DNA of 64,000 bases from Ochotona curzoniae (GCF_017591425.1 NW_024466599.1:74318501-74382500), one strand, 5' to 3'. Shown: positions 11,561 to 22,590, numbered from the stretch's first letter. The notes: generated by a model from the sequence alone, not told the origin. A program made the numbers and translations.

Positions 11561-13477
11561 GCAGATACCCTTCAAAGACAGGCACAGTTTTGTCCTCTGC
11601 TCTGCTCTTAGGAGCTAAGGTCTACATCCCAACACAAGCCAAATAGATGGGTGGCAAAGAGGATACTAACCTCAGGGGAAAGAAACTTAAAAAAAAAGAA
11701 TCTCAATAAATAGATCTCAAAGAGAAATGGTCAAAATTCTGACCCTTCTTGTTCCATAGGCATCTTTCGTACGGAATTATTGGATGCAAAAGGTGGATGC
11801 CATAGAAGACTGCCCCACTCCACAGGGTTGATTCCTTGACCCTGATGTCGGTAGTGATGTCGATGGCGTAAGACTTCTAAGCAGATAGCTTAGATAGCTA
11901 AGAGTCTCAGATGCCTCTCACAGATGTCCAAGTATGCTTGCTTTGTGAGGTCCTTTTCCACTAAAGTAAGCCTACCTATAACATTTTCCAACTGAGGAAA
12001 TTATATCAACAACTGTGTTGATATAAAATAATCACACAATATTATATAGAGAGGTTTTATATATATATAAATGTGCCTCTTTCTTCCTTTCTGAATTTAA
12101 AACAAGCCACGACATTTTTGTGAGTTCCCAGGCACTGGGCCCCTGTGCTGCCTGGGTTAGTCTGTGCTGGCCTCAGCGTGCCTGGCGTTGGCCAAGTCGC
12201 ATGCCCTGTACTCTCTTCCTTTTGTTCTCTGCTGTTGCATTTCAGTTTTCAAAAACAATGACTAATCACAGCCATGTGATATCAAAGATCAAGGGGAAAA
12301 AAAAAACCTTCTGTTTCTTCTCTGATGTCAGAGAATTCTCAAATCTCCAGCTACAGTTTTAATCTCTCTCCTTTTATTAAACTTCCAAGAGTTGTGTTGT
12401 CACCAAGTCTGTTAGTGCTACAAAATATTGTTAAGTCAGCTGGGTTCACCCTTCCCAGCTGTTACAATAAATAGACAAACTAAAGGAAAACCAAAACCCC
12501 AAGTGGTTTTAACAATGTGATGATTGGTGATTGATTTCCAGTTCTCTTTCCTCCTCCCCTGTGCTTGGCTGCAAATGAGTTAAACCCCCTCTCCAGTGTT
12601 TTGGCCCTTGAGTAGGAATGTACCCTTGCCAGGGTGGAGAATTTGATGGGCTTTCATGCCTTGGAATTCACTATGTACTCCATTTCTGAGCCTTTTGAGT
12701 TTCAGCCATAATTAGTTGTAATGTGTTTCTGGGGCCAAGAGAATTTAAAACATGCAAGACATGAGTCAGGACAGGATGATATCAAAATCCTTATTTATTC
12801 TGGGGTTTAGTCTAATCTCATTGGGTTCCACACACATCATTGTTTTTCTTGAATATTAGCAGTGTAGGGAGAGATGGGAAAATCCCTACAGGATTTAGAC
12901 ATTCAGGCCCTTACCCAACCAATTCAGATTTCCTTGTGGAAGGGTTTCTGTCCCTGAAACTCGCATCCCAGACAATGGACTCAGCCCAGGAAGATCATGT
13001 TTTGTTTTCTTTTCATTTGGCTAATAACCCAGTACATATTTGCTTTCATGACCAGGAATCATCTTAAAATATGTGTAAGCTTATTGATTGCCAAGAAAAC
13101 ATGGGCATATAGCAAAAAGCTGGTATATGCAAAACAGGTACCGCCTTTGGGAAGCTCTCTGCAGCCACTGGAGCAGTCCTGGAGGAGCTCTTCACTGTGG
13201 TTACAAAACAGAAGCTATTTTCAAGGACCCCTTGTGAATTCATCCCATCTCTATGGCCCATGAACTGTGAATGTTGATTTCTTATAAACAAAGCCCAGCC
13301 TGGCATTAAGGGGTAGAAAACAGGCAAACAAATTCTACAGCGCAATTTAAAAACTTCCTAGAATGTATCCTTCCCCAGAAAAGACCCCAACCTATACCTA
13401 ATTCGGACTATACTCCTCAGACCTCCCATCAGACCCAGACTCCTCCATTCCAGGTACTCCTCAGCCTTCAGAGATTG
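11561..13477. other. Unassigned stretch with hairpin and AT tract
   Basis: Holds a perfect 11-bp-arm hairpin at 12001-12026 and a short TA repeat near 12057-12069. The segment 12370-12640 is free of obvious repeats and contains cagctg and homeobox-like TAAT words; regulatory function is only a guess. No exon can be supported. Confidence 0.5.
12001..12026. repeat. Perfect inverted repeat (11-bp arms, 4-base loop)
   Basis: Left arm ttatatcaaca (12001-12011), loop actg, right arm tgttgatataa (12016-12026). The ends are AT-rich and the inner part is mixed, so this is not simple TA repetition. No flanking transposon is recognised. Confidence 0.7.
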
Positions 13478-13592
13478 ACATTCTGCTGTGTGGTAACATG
13501 AACGTATTTTGAAGACATCATTCCAGGTGAAATGAGCAAGACACCAAGGGCCATTTACTATGTGATCCCGCTTGCATGATATTAAGGACCAG
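13478..13592 (+). mobile_element. L1M 3' region, left part (split element)
   Basis: 'ttgaagacatcattccaggtgaaatgagcaagacacc' and 'actatgtgatcccgcttgcatgat' follow the L1 3' pattern ('...gaagacatt...aagtgaaataagccagacac...tatgatctcacttatatga'). The match breaks off and resumes at 13906 after an inserted LTR. Confidence 0.75.
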
Positions 13593-13599
13593 ATGCTTG

Positions 13600-13905
13600 T
13601 GTCTTCTTGAAATTCTCACCTCTCACATGATGGGCCCGCAGGAGGGGGATTGCAGTGTTGTGCTTGAGCAGCACAATGACATGGATGCCTCTGTCAGCAC
13701 AGACGACAGAACTTGAGTCCTTACTCTCTGAACTCTGGCATAAGAGGACAAGCCAAGAGTATGAGCAGGTGCACACCAGGAACAAAGTGCTCACCAGGCT
13801 TCTGCCTTCATCACAGACATCCCAGCCTCCAGACCTCTGTTGTTTGAATCTCCCAACCCGTGGTACAGTTGCAGGCATGCCCGAAACGGACTACCACAGA
13901 TGGGG
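13600..13905 (+). mobile_element. MaLR-type LTR inserted in an L1
   Basis: Landmarks in order: 'gaaattctcacctctcacatgatgg' (13608), 'gctcaccaggcttctgcc' (13789), 'gacatcccagcctccagacctc' (13817), 'ctgttgtttgaatctcccaacccgtgg' (13837) and 'cgaaacggactacc' (13880). These match the 3' half of MLT1/MST LTRs. The 5' boundary is uncertain because the middle has diverged. Confidence 0.65.
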
Positions 13906-14125
13906 TGCCCAGACAAGTCAAGTTCATAGTGAGAGAAATTAAGGTAAGTAGTTGCCAAGCACTGCAGGTTAGTGCTCAAAGGCAGTTTGGGAAGATGAAA
14001 AAGATTTGGAGGTAGGAAGTGATGGCGGATACCAAAAATATGAAGGGACTTAATGCCACTGAACTCTATATCCAAGCACACTTAAGATGGTAAACTTTAT
14101 TATGTATGATATAATAAATGCATAT
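13906..14125 (+). mobile_element. L1M 3' UTR, right part (split element)
   Basis: Resumes the L1 broken at 13592: 'agtcaagttcatagtgagagaaatt', 'agtagttgccaagcactg', 'ttaatgccactgaactctatatcc', 'acttaagatggtaaac' and 'taataaatgcat'. This is the standard order for L1MA/L1MB 3' UTRs. Confidence 0.8.
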
Positions 14126-14788
14126 ATCTGTACACTCCACATATATATAACACCACAGTTTTTTAAAAATGGTTCTGTCATTCACATCAGTTATTCGTGT
14201 AGTGGCCTGCCTTCAAGTAACATCCATTAAAATACAATCAGTTTTCCCATGGCAGTTTGTGTGTCAACAGGAACTAATATGTGAAAGCAGAGATTCTTTA
14301 TCGTGGGACCATGGCTTCTGGTTCCTGCTGAAGTAAGAAAAAAGTTTACAAAACGTACACGAAGTTGTTGTATGGGGCAGAAATAACACAGAGACAATAC
14401 AGCAGGGGGAAGAGGGTGGCCAAAAGAGATTTAAAAAAAAAAAATACAGGGCATACATCAAAATTGTTTCTGGAAGAAGGATCATACTTTTTATAATTAT
14501 ACAAATGAGTCCGAGCCCTAGCCCATGCACAATCTCCAGTGTTAGACAGCGTTGGTTCATTGCATCACTGCCACATATTTGGGTTGGAAAGAAAAGACCA
14601 TAATGGTAGGAACCGTTCTTTATGAAGAAGTGCTTTTCATATGTAACACACACATCTGCACATCTCTACGTGGTAATTCCAGATGATTCTCACAACACTT
14701 CATGGAAGCTCTTAGGGTGGGTTTTTGCCAGATTTTAATTCTTCTTTCGAGGAAATTTCTAAAATACCCTTACTTATAAAAATGTTCA
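14126..14788. other. Unassigned stretch
   Basis: A 129-codon minus-strand frame at 14264-14653 has no recognisable domain, and the sequence lacks repeat landmarks. Not called as a gene. Confidence 0.45.
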
Positions 14789-15138
14789 GGGGTTGGTGCA
14801 ATGGCTTAGCAAGCTTATCCTCCAGCTGAGATGCCTGAATCCCAAATGGAAGCTGGTTCAAATCCCAGCTGCTCCATATTCAACCAAGCTGCCTGCCTTT
14901 AGCCTGGAAAAGTGACAGAGGATGGCCCAAGCCCTTGGTTGGGATCATGCATCCATGTAGAAGACCCAGAAAAATCTCCTGTTTCCTGGCTTTGGATCAG
15001 CTAAGCTCTGGCTATTGCGACCATCTGGCGAATGAACCAGTGCATGGAGGATCTCTCTCAAACTCTCCCTCTCTCTGGATCTCTCCTTATCTCTGCAAAT
15101 CCGTCTTTCAAATGAAAATGAATCTTTATGAAAATTTT
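14789..15138 (+). mobile_element. CSINE-type SINE, near full length
   Basis: 'ggggttggtgcaatggcttagcaagc' head, 'tggttcaaatcccagctgctcc' B box, 'agcctggaaaagtgacagaggatgg', CT stretch at 15053-15090, and tail 'caaatgaaaatgaatcttt'. Retains a CSINE segment ('aagcttatcctccagctgagatgcc') lost in the younger pika-like copies, so it belongs to an older branch. Confidence 0.9.
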
Positions 15139-15151
15139 TGACATTAGCAAT

Positions 15152-15545
15152 TTGAAGGTGTCAAGTGGCATTAAGCACATTCCTAGTGTCGTGTAACCAC
15201 CAGCACCTCCAACCCCAGACGCCTTTCACTTCATTTGAGACTCTACCCCCACCACCATTCCATTTTCAGTCTCCAAGAATTTAATCAATTTAAGAGCCTC
15301 CCACGAGTGAAATCATATGTATTTGCCTTTCTGTGCCTGCCTTATTCCACTCAGCATGCTATTTTCAAGGGTCATTCATGTTGCAGCATGTGTCAGAAAT
15401 GAATTCTGAATCGTATTATATCATGTGGATATGCCTTATTTTGTTTTTCTGTTCATTCATCGATGAACATGAGTTGCTTCCACCTTTCAGCTATCATGTG
15501 AAAAACATGGTTCTGAATGTGGGTCACAGGAGGTACTATCTAATG
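15152..15545 (-). mobile_element. Inverted L1M 3'-region fragment
   Basis: Reads as the reverse strand of an old L1: 'caagtggcattaagcacattcc', 'gtgtaaccaccagcacc', 'cattccattttcagtctcc', 'ccttattccactcagcat', 'ggtcattcatgttgcagcatgtg', and 'gttgcttccacctttcagctat'. The order and spacing are diagnostic. The 91-codon frame over its right end is incidental. Confidence 0.85.
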
Positions 15546-16280
15546 AGAAATCTTCATCTGAGAAGCGAAGATACAGAAGAAGAAGAAGTCACACCAAATG
15601 CCACCTGACTGGCAGTGCTGGAGGCAGAATTGGACCTAAAGAGGTGGGCTCCAGAGGCCCCACCAGGCTTCCCTCTATGCCTTGATCCAGTTCTTTAAAG
15701 CAGCCAGCGAAAGATCAGCAAGAGCTGTCATATCTACATTCAATATTTCCTTCATACCTTATCCATGCCCAACAAGCATTTGCAACTTATTCAAAACAGT
15801 TCAACAAATTGCACATAACTGAAAACTTGAAAACCAAGAAGGCAGAAGACAAAACGTGAGGCGGTGTAAGCAGGCTGGACTTCTCTCATCAGACGTGACA
15901 GGTCTTTGAGGGACTGCAATTTTACTTGTTATCTACGGGAGGGCGTTAGGTTAATTTTAAGCCGTACTTTTAAATCAGAATAAACATTTGTATGATTTAA
16001 ATCAGAATATGGAAGTTACAGACATTTCTGCATTTTGTGAATGTTGATTATATATTTTCTACCACAAACATTTCCAAGTATAGGCAAAATAGAGAGCTTT
16101 CTAACATGTTGAGTCCTTAGATCTCACCCAATTCAACTATTGTCAAGATTTTCGCATCACATGCTCCTTTTTCTGTCTGCCTTTTCTTCCGAAGGAAGAG
16201 TCTGAAAATGAATTCAGCTTTCATGTCACATCACATTTATATATTTAGCACCTCAGTCTAAAGAGAAAAAGAAAAAGAGT
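15546..16280. other. Unassigned stretch
   Basis: Includes a GAA-rich patch at 15573-15587 and otherwise non-repetitive sequence without a credible open frame. Confidence 0.45.
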
Positions 16281-16592
16281 TTCGGGGAAGACTTTTGCCA
16301 CCGTGGTTAGTTGTCACTTGGAACTGCCGCAATGCATGTCAGGGTGCTGAGTTTCAGTCTCCGTTTATCTGCTTCAGATCCAATTTCTTGCTAATGCACA
16401 CCCTGGCAGGCAGTGGTGACAACTCAGTATCAATCGCATGAGAGGTCTTGAACTAGGTTCCCAGAGCTCCTGGCTTTGCCCTGGCTTACTACTGCTGTGG
16501 GAATTCAGGGATTAAGCCACAGGTGGAAGATCTCTCTCTCTCTCTCTCTCTACTTTTCAAATAAAAAGAAAGTAAGTAAACAAACATTTTTA
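16281..16592 (+). mobile_element. Old CSINE-group SINE
   Basis: 'tttgccaccgtggttagttg' head, 'ttgctaatgcacaccctggcaggcagtgg', 'gagctcctggctttgccctgg', 'taagccacaggtggaagatctctc', (CT)n at 16531-16551 and tail 'caaataaaaagaaagtaagtaaac'. Diverged older subfamily, similar to the copies at 8671 and 59900. Confidence 0.75.
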
Positions 16593-16593
16593 A

Positions 16594-17400
16594 AGGAATA
16601 ATATCCTACCATTGGGTCTATTGGCCCTGGGGTTGATGGGGCCAGTGAGGCCCAGGATGCCTGGCCCAGTTCCTTGAGCCTGCCTAAGCAATGGATTTGG
16701 GGTCTGTGAGTGTCTGGGTAGGGTTCAGCGGCGTCTGGGTCTCCAGGTTCGGGTACTTGGGCCCACATTCTTGGTGGATGCTGGGTCCATGACTCTGGGG
16801 TTGGGGGGGTGACTCCCTGGGTTGGCTGGCCCGGGTACTTGGGCCTGCCTGTGAGAACTGGCCATCCTCACTGGAAAAGACAGACTAGTGGACAGCTCAC
16901 ACAGATAGAGGATACGGCAGCCCACTGGTACCTGCAGAAAACATGTTACTATAACAGAGGAAGGAGAACAGAACAGATTGGACATCTACCCCAGCCCAAT
17001 GATGACAGCAATTATCTGGCAAATAGAGACTCTACGGTGGACTTGTCAGCCAATGGACATTGAAAGTGTTCCCTTATCCTTGGATCGGTGAGATCGACAA
17101 CATTTCAGAACTATCAAAACCACGTGGGCGGAACCCTTGGAGTATATGGCACATCAGGACCCTGGGTCAATACTGGTGGTCCTTCCCCATCCCTGGGTAC
17201 TGAGGCTGTTGGGAGGCTGGGTGTGGTCTTTCCCCTTATGTCCCACTTACCCCCAGATACAGGAAAAAGAAATAGGAAACTTTGAAATAACCATCACACT
17301 CGCTTTTCCCTGGCCCTCGATCCTTCCAACCCTGATCAACTGTGTAAGCATCATCTAAAATAAAAAACTAAAACATAAACCAACATACAAAAATATTATC
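16594..17400 (+). other. GC-rich unclassified block with internal repeats and A-rich 3' end
   Basis: Markedly G-rich from 16618 to 16860, with recurring 'ggccc', 'ctggg' and 'gggtct' words; the 14-mer cgggtacttgggcc occurs at 16750 and again at 16832. The later part has fewer G runs and ends in 'atcatctaaaataaaaaactaaaac', like a retroelement 3' end. It could be a UTR of a lagomorph L1 or other retroelement, but it does not match the L1 3' UTR seen at 42750-43105. Small plus-strand frames (16809-17063, 17088-17285) show no domain. Confidence 0.4.
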
Positions 17401-17654
17401 TTAATAAAAGAAAAAAACTTTTAAATTAGCATAACATTTTCCATCTTTAAAAAATAAACATAATTTCTAGATAACAAAGCCCTTCAGATTTTCCTGAAGG
17501 TGTCAATTTTTCACTGGCCAGTTGACTGTGCGGATCAGGATCCAAGCTTGAGTCATGTAGGTCGTCCCTGGGTGATACTTAAAGCTCACTAAATCCAGAG
17601 CTACCCGTTGTTCTTTTTTTATGTCACTGGCTTTTTGAAAAGGCAAGCCCAGAG
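17401..17654. other. Short unassigned stretch
   Basis: AT-rich spacer between the GC-rich block and the LTR, without recognised content. Confidence 0.4.
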
Positions 17655-18185
17655 CAAGAGTGAAAAAAAAAAAGGGAAAGATTGCTCATCAACTGTTCCC
17701 CCTCCAAAGGCTACAGCTACCAGGACTGGACCTTGCAGAAGGAACTGTGTGGGGCTCTAGGGCAGTCAGATAAAGATGGCCCCCAGTGCAAGAGCTCTGG
17801 TCTTAAACTGGGCACAAAGCTAAGTTGTTTTGATAAGAGACTTATTGGCCGAGGCCATTTCCGCACCTGTGAACACCTCATGCTCACCTCCCCCCACCCC
17901 TCTCTGAGAATTGCTTACGCTGGCAGTGTACATGTTTGACCTTTACTATGATTGGCCCCCTGTACTTCCCTCTTGGAAATTCCCCTGCTAGGATTTCCTT
18001 CCTAACCCCTGCAAAACTGTGCGCTATTCTTCAATAAAACAGAACTGCGTTGACGGAACCCCTGCCGCTTCTGATTGTCTATGGCTCGCTGGGAGGCTAG
18101 ATTGGCTGGCAGTCTGCTCACGGCTCCCAGGGACTCGCCTTCCCAAAGGAGGGGAACTAGGACTGCACTTAGCTTCTGCAGAGAC
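17655..18185 (+). mobile_element. Probable solo LTR, class-I ERV-like
   Basis: Regulatory layout resembles a gammaretrovirus-type LTR: a U3-like body, a CCAAT-type box as gattggccc near 17950, C-rich 'cttccctcttgg', and a polyadenylation signal aataaa at 18033-18038 inside 'tcttcaataaaacagaac', followed by a U5-like 'ctgccgcttctgattgtc' part. Neither end is sharp; the 3' part abuts an inverted SINE, and no internal retroviral genes adjoin it. Family not identified. Confidence 0.5.
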
Positions 18186-18366
18186 TTCACAGAACTGCAT
18201 CCTGGTCTCCCACAGGGTGAAAGAGGCTCAAGTCTTAAGCCATTTTGCCTTGCTGTCGCAGGCACATGAGCAGGATGCTGGATTGGAAATGGAGTAGCTG
18301 GGATCTGAACTGACACCCTGATATGGGATGCCAGTAATGCATGCCACAGCTCTGCCACAATGCCAA
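18186..18366 (-). mobile_element. Inverted CSINE-group SINE, 3' part missing
   Basis: On the minus strand, from 18366 it reads 'attggcattgtggcagagctgtgg', 'actggcatcccatatcaggg', 'gttcagatcccagctactcc', 'atccagcatcctgctcatgtgcctg', and 'ccctgtgggagaccaggatg'. The tail half is lost where it meets the LTR. Confidence 0.8.
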
Positions 18367-18926
18367 TACTCTTCACTTGTATTTATGTCTCTACATTTTC
18401 TATAAAATTGGAGTTACCTTAGAGCCAATAGGTTTAGGTTCCAGTTTATTTTAGAATCCTCTATTTTGCTTTTTCTACACGAGTATTTCAAAAGTGAAGT
18501 TGTGTATCCTTTATTGTATCACACCAAGAAACCAGCCCTGGCTGACCGTCCCACCTTTTCCTAATTTGTGTCTGCTTAAACTAGATATTCCATTACAGGT
18601 CATAAAATAATGGTTCATCTAATTGCACTGTTGCTTCTACATCACGAGCTTACAGTGATTGTAATTATATTTGTGCACGGTTCCAAGTCTCACTTTGAGC
18701 AGAACTCTGCTCTGTGGGTTTCCTTGACCTACTTGTGCAGTGTTAACTGGGGTCATTGGTTCTGTACCGAGCTGGTAGCAGGGCCGACTCAGGCAACAAG
18801 GAATTGCTCACCCGTTCAGGTCTTCCATACTCATCCACGTGGCCTCTTTCCACATGACCAACTCACGCTTCCCCACAGCACAAAGGGCTCTGCCACAGGA
18901 TAACTGATGTTAAAGAGGGACCATTC
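18367..18926. other. Unassigned stretch
   Basis: A 97-codon plus-strand frame at 18610-18903 has no domain. The segment 18780-18870 ('caggtcttccatactcatccacgtggcctc') recalls a degraded LTR or L1 UTR, but I cannot name it. Confidence 0.4.
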
Positions 18927-19316
18927 TGGGGTCATTGTTGTGGTATGGTACATTACCCTGCCACCTACAATGCATGCAACCTGTATGAACGTCTAGTTCA
19001 ATCCTAGCTGCTCCAGTTTCACTTCTGATCCAGCACCATGCTAATGTACCTAGAGAAGCAGAAAAAGATGGGCCAGGAGCTGGGGTCCCTGCCATAGGCC
19101 TATGGTAGATCCAGATGGAGTTCCAGTCTCCTGACCACAGCTTGACCCAGCAGCAAGTGTTTCAGCCATTTGGAGAATGGAACAACAGATAGGAGATGTT
19201 CTCTCTCTCTCTCTCTCTTTCTCTCTTTCTCTCCCTCTCTTACTCTCTCTCCCTCCCTCCCTCTCAGCTGTCATTCTGTCTCTCACTCCTCCCTGTAACT
19301 CTGCCTTTCAAATAAT
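18927..19316 (+). mobile_element. CSINE-group SINE with expanded CT tract
   Basis: 'ggggtcattgttgtgg' head, 'tctagttcaatcctagctgctcc' B box, 'atgctaatgtacctagagaagcag', 'gagttccagtctcctgacc', 'cagccatttggagaatgg', and the (CT)/(CCCT) tract 19200-19265 before 'ctctgcctttcaaataat'. The tail continues into the palindromic AT tract. Confidence 0.8.
19200..19266 (+). repeat. CT-rich microsatellite
   Basis: Pyrimidine-only tract of CT, CTTT and CCCT units within the SINE at 18927. It produces an Arg/Glu-repeat open frame on the minus strand that is not a gene. Confidence 0.9.
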
Positions 19317-19424
19317 TGAATATATATATTCAATATTCAATTGAATATATATATATTCAAATAATTGAATATATATATATTCAATTATTTTATTCTTTGG
19401 TTTTATATATATATATATATAAAA
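19312..19424. repeat. AT-rich cluster of perfect palindromes
   Basis: Three exact palindromes sit in about 85 bases: 20 bp at 19341-19360 (ttgaatatatatatattcaa), 30 bp at 19360-19389 (centre TA repeat, ends aataattgaa/ttcaattatt) and 24 bp at 19401-19424 (arms tttta/taaaa around a TA repeat). It begins at the tail of the SINE at 18927. Confidence 0.9.
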
Positions 19425-19918
19425 CTAAAGAAACCAAGTGAGAAACTCTTCTGCCTTGCAAAAGTGGAAGCTGTGTCTTAAGGCCTAGGCTGAAGAGATA
19501 CAAAACATCACTCTCACCTCATCCTGCTGCCCAGAATAAGTCACAAAACAGATTCTGTCTCTTGCTGGCCTGGCCACAAGGAGCATGAGAAGCAGTGCAT
19601 TACCCTTGGTGGAGGCACAATCAATCGTAAATATATGACCAGGGATGAGGCGGCGGCAGTCTAATCTTTCCCTGTAAAGTTCCCATTACACCATACAGAA
19701 AGGTTTCATCCACTCGAAAACTTTCCTAGAGTTTTCTCATTTCTTGTATGTTTTGGAATACTTCTAATTCAATTAGCTTCATTGCCACTTTGTCAAGAAT
19801 TTTCCTGCATAAACTTGGGCTAGTACATACGGTATGTACTGATATAAATATAAATGCAGACAAAGGTAAAATAAATGCTTAATTCTTTTCCTTCAGCTGT
19901 CAGTGTTCAGACACATGA
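19425..19918. other. Unassigned stretch
   Basis: Non-repetitive by eye; no open frame of note. Confidence 0.45.
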
Positions 19919-20100
19919 TTTTTTTTTTCTTTAATTTTGGAGGTATATATACAGAGAGACAGAGGCAGAGAGAACTCCCATTTGAATTCACCCCCACAGA
20001 ACTCACGATAGCGAGGTGGGGTTTGAAATGGTGGGGGCAGGATTAGGGCAAAGCTAGGATCCAGACATTCATTTCTGATCTGCCACTTAAGGGGTCCCAC
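19919..20100 (-). mobile_element. Inverted old SINE, 3' half
   Basis: The 'tttttttttctttaattttggagg' tail end, 'acagagagacagaggcagagagaactccc' (reverse of the CT stretch) and 'gaattcacccccacagaactcacgatagc' follow the reverse of the SINE body. The head is not recognisable past about 20100. Confidence 0.65.
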
Positions 20101-20689
20101 ACAGCTACGCAGATACAGGCTGTGAGTGTTTTAGGTCCTACACCCAGAGAATTCAATGCCTCCTTAAATTCTGCCAAGGAGCTGATTAGTTTTGTGGACA
20201 GGTGCACTTGGCTTTCAACATCGTTTTTAAATTCTCCCTCTGAGTATCCCATTTTGAAGCTCAACTCACCATCTCTTTGGCCAGTGGCACCCTTTCATTA
20301 TGTCTACTGTGTCACTTTACTGTTAGCCCACCAGTCATTCATAACTGCCCTGCTTTCTCAAAAATCAAAATATCCAGCTCATTTGTGCATTTCTTGTCAT
20401 AAAAGTGGATCAGTTCAACGGGAAACAACATTTACTGCCTATCATTAACAAGCAAAACCCAATGCAATATTGTAGCCCAGGCAAAATGATGGCATGGAAA
20501 GTCACTTGAAACAATTATTTTCTTTTCATGATAAAGTCACTGAATTGATACAGAGTAGGCACACTGCACAGTTTGTGAATGTGCCACGATGCTGAGAAGC
20601 CTCTTTTCCATCCATCCCCTCTCCTAACAGGTGATCCCTTTTACTCTTTGATTTCTCTCTCCAGTGGTGCTTTTTGAAAGGATCAGCCA
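20101..20689. other. Unassigned stretch
   Basis: A 108-codon plus frame at 20122-20448 without domain. Lies between an inverted SINE and an inverted old L1. Confidence 0.4.
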
Positions 20690-21385
20690 ATAGGTCAATT
20701 GGTTTACACTACCACTCTTTGTAAATGCAAGCCATGTGTCCCACAGTTTTGTTGTTTTCAGTTCACGATATCTGCTAAGCAGTGCTCTCTGTCCACCTGT
20801 GCGGTTCTTCTTAGCACCATTCAGACCATTCAGCTTTCCTTGGGGGTACAGAATTTCTTTATTTGGATGCTCTATTTGTTTATCAATATTAATGGGGATA
20901 ACTGGTTTGTTTCCGATCTTTCATTGACACAAATATGCTGCAACTTTGTGCATAAGCTTTACTGTATTATTGGCAGTGCATCTGTGGGACTGATTCCTAG
21001 AAATGAGTGTGCAATTGTAAATTGTTGCTCCAGATCTTGCCTTATTACCTTCCACAAGGGCCATTACGTCTTCCTAAGCACTGTAGTATAAGGCCTACTT
21101 TTTCACAGCCTCACCCACAAATTGTATTGATAAGTATGAATTTTTGCCAGTCAAGTGTGCTAAGTGTTCTTTTTATTTGCAATTATTTTCCTATGACAGC
21201 AGTTGAGCATCTTTTCGTAAATTTCAGGGTCATTTACTTTTTCCTCTGAATTCCCTACTGATACCCCTATTCATTTTTCCATTAAATTGTCCATCCATTT
21301 CTTCTCCAATCCTAACGATTCTTTATAGTGTAGCTGTTTCTGATAGCCATATGCCAAGGCTTGTCATTTTAAGCTGCTTATGATA
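20690..21385 (-). mobile_element. Ancient L1 3' region, inverted
   Basis: Reverse-strand L1 landmarks in order: 'ggtttgtttccgatctttcattg' (20904), 'atatgctgcaactttgtgcataag' (20934), 'gactgattcctagaaatg' (20989), 'ttaccttccacaagggcc' (21046), 'cacagcctcacccacaaattg' (21106), 'ctatgacagcagttgagcatcttttcgtaaat' (21192) and 'cattaaattgtccatcc' (21280). The 130-codon frame 20699-21091 inside it is not a gene. Confidence 0.8.
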
Positions 21386-22424
21386 TTGTACGTTCATATG
21401 GATTTTTAAAATGACCTCTCACATTTGAAAGCTATCCAAGGTTACAGGGAAACGCCTTTCTATTAGCAAACTCCTGGGGAATCTTCTGGGAAGTTCCTAC
21501 TTAGACAAAATTAAACTAGTGAATTGATTATCATACTAGCTGGGAACTTCCTGCCTCCCACATTTTATAAATTAATATAATCAGAAGTTTCTTAGTAGGA
21601 AGGTTCCATTGCAGTGAAGACAATGGAAGATCTCCTTACAAGAATCCTTAAGGAAGTGAGCTGCTTTAGAGACTTGAGGGTGTTCCTGTACCTCTCCCTG
21701 GAGCTCTTCAGCTCTATTGGGAGCCTACTGTGCTATCCAAACATTTCCACTGCCTTATACCCATAAGGAAACCATGTTCTTCTGACTTCATGATTTTGGC
21801 TGGAAAGCAACGTATTTACCTTGTTATGGCTCAGTAAAGTGGCTACAGGGAGTTCATTGTGCTGTTTGCCAAGGCACAACATCAATTCAGTATGATAAAG
21901 TTTGAGCACTTCCATGATGAATGAGGAAGGTGGTGGCTGTTGGCATTAACACAGGAAATCAGGGTTGGGCATTCACATCACCAATCCAAAGATAGAGAGG
22001 AGTGCCAAGTCACGCTGCTTTAAAGTGAAAGGAATAGAAGCGAACACTGTACTGGATGTGTCATCATTCTGTCCTAAACCTAACCACAGCCCAGCACATA
22101 AAAAACAGGAACAGGCAGTTAATGGATACAGGGATGCAGCTGGATAGGAAAAGCAACTCCTAATATCTCATACCCCAGTGATGTCATCATGGTTGACAAC
22201 AGTTACTTGTATGTTTCGGATTAGCTGATGCAGAAACCGTGAACGTCTGTAACACAAACAAATGATCAACATTTAAAGTTGTAGATATGGCAGTTGTATA
22301 TGGAAATGCTCCTTCTTAATCCCATCAATGCACACAATTATTCTATGTCAACTAAAAATGAAAGATTTTAAAATGATAAAGTAAGGATATTCCAATATAT
22401 TATGTCATCTGTCCAGATTTCCAA
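21386..22424. other. Unassigned stretch
   Basis: About 1 kb with no recognised repeat; open frames are at most about 60 codons. Confidence 0.45.
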
Positions 22425-22590
22425 AGGTCTTTCACATTTTATGTTCACAACCATCATCCAAGTATAAGACAAAGTCTGGAGACCATACTCTGTAGATCTG
22501 AAAGCATGAGTTTAGCCAGATTAGCTGTTCAGCATCATCCAGGTAGCAAAGGAGAAAGCCAAGACCTCAGACCAGATCAAGAGCAGTCCC
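22425..22590 (-). mobile_element. Possible MIR fragment, inverted
   Basis: 'tctttcacattttatgttcacaaccatc' and 'catcatccaggtagcaaaggagaaagcc' weakly follow the reverse MIR order. Low similarity. Confidence 0.35.
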
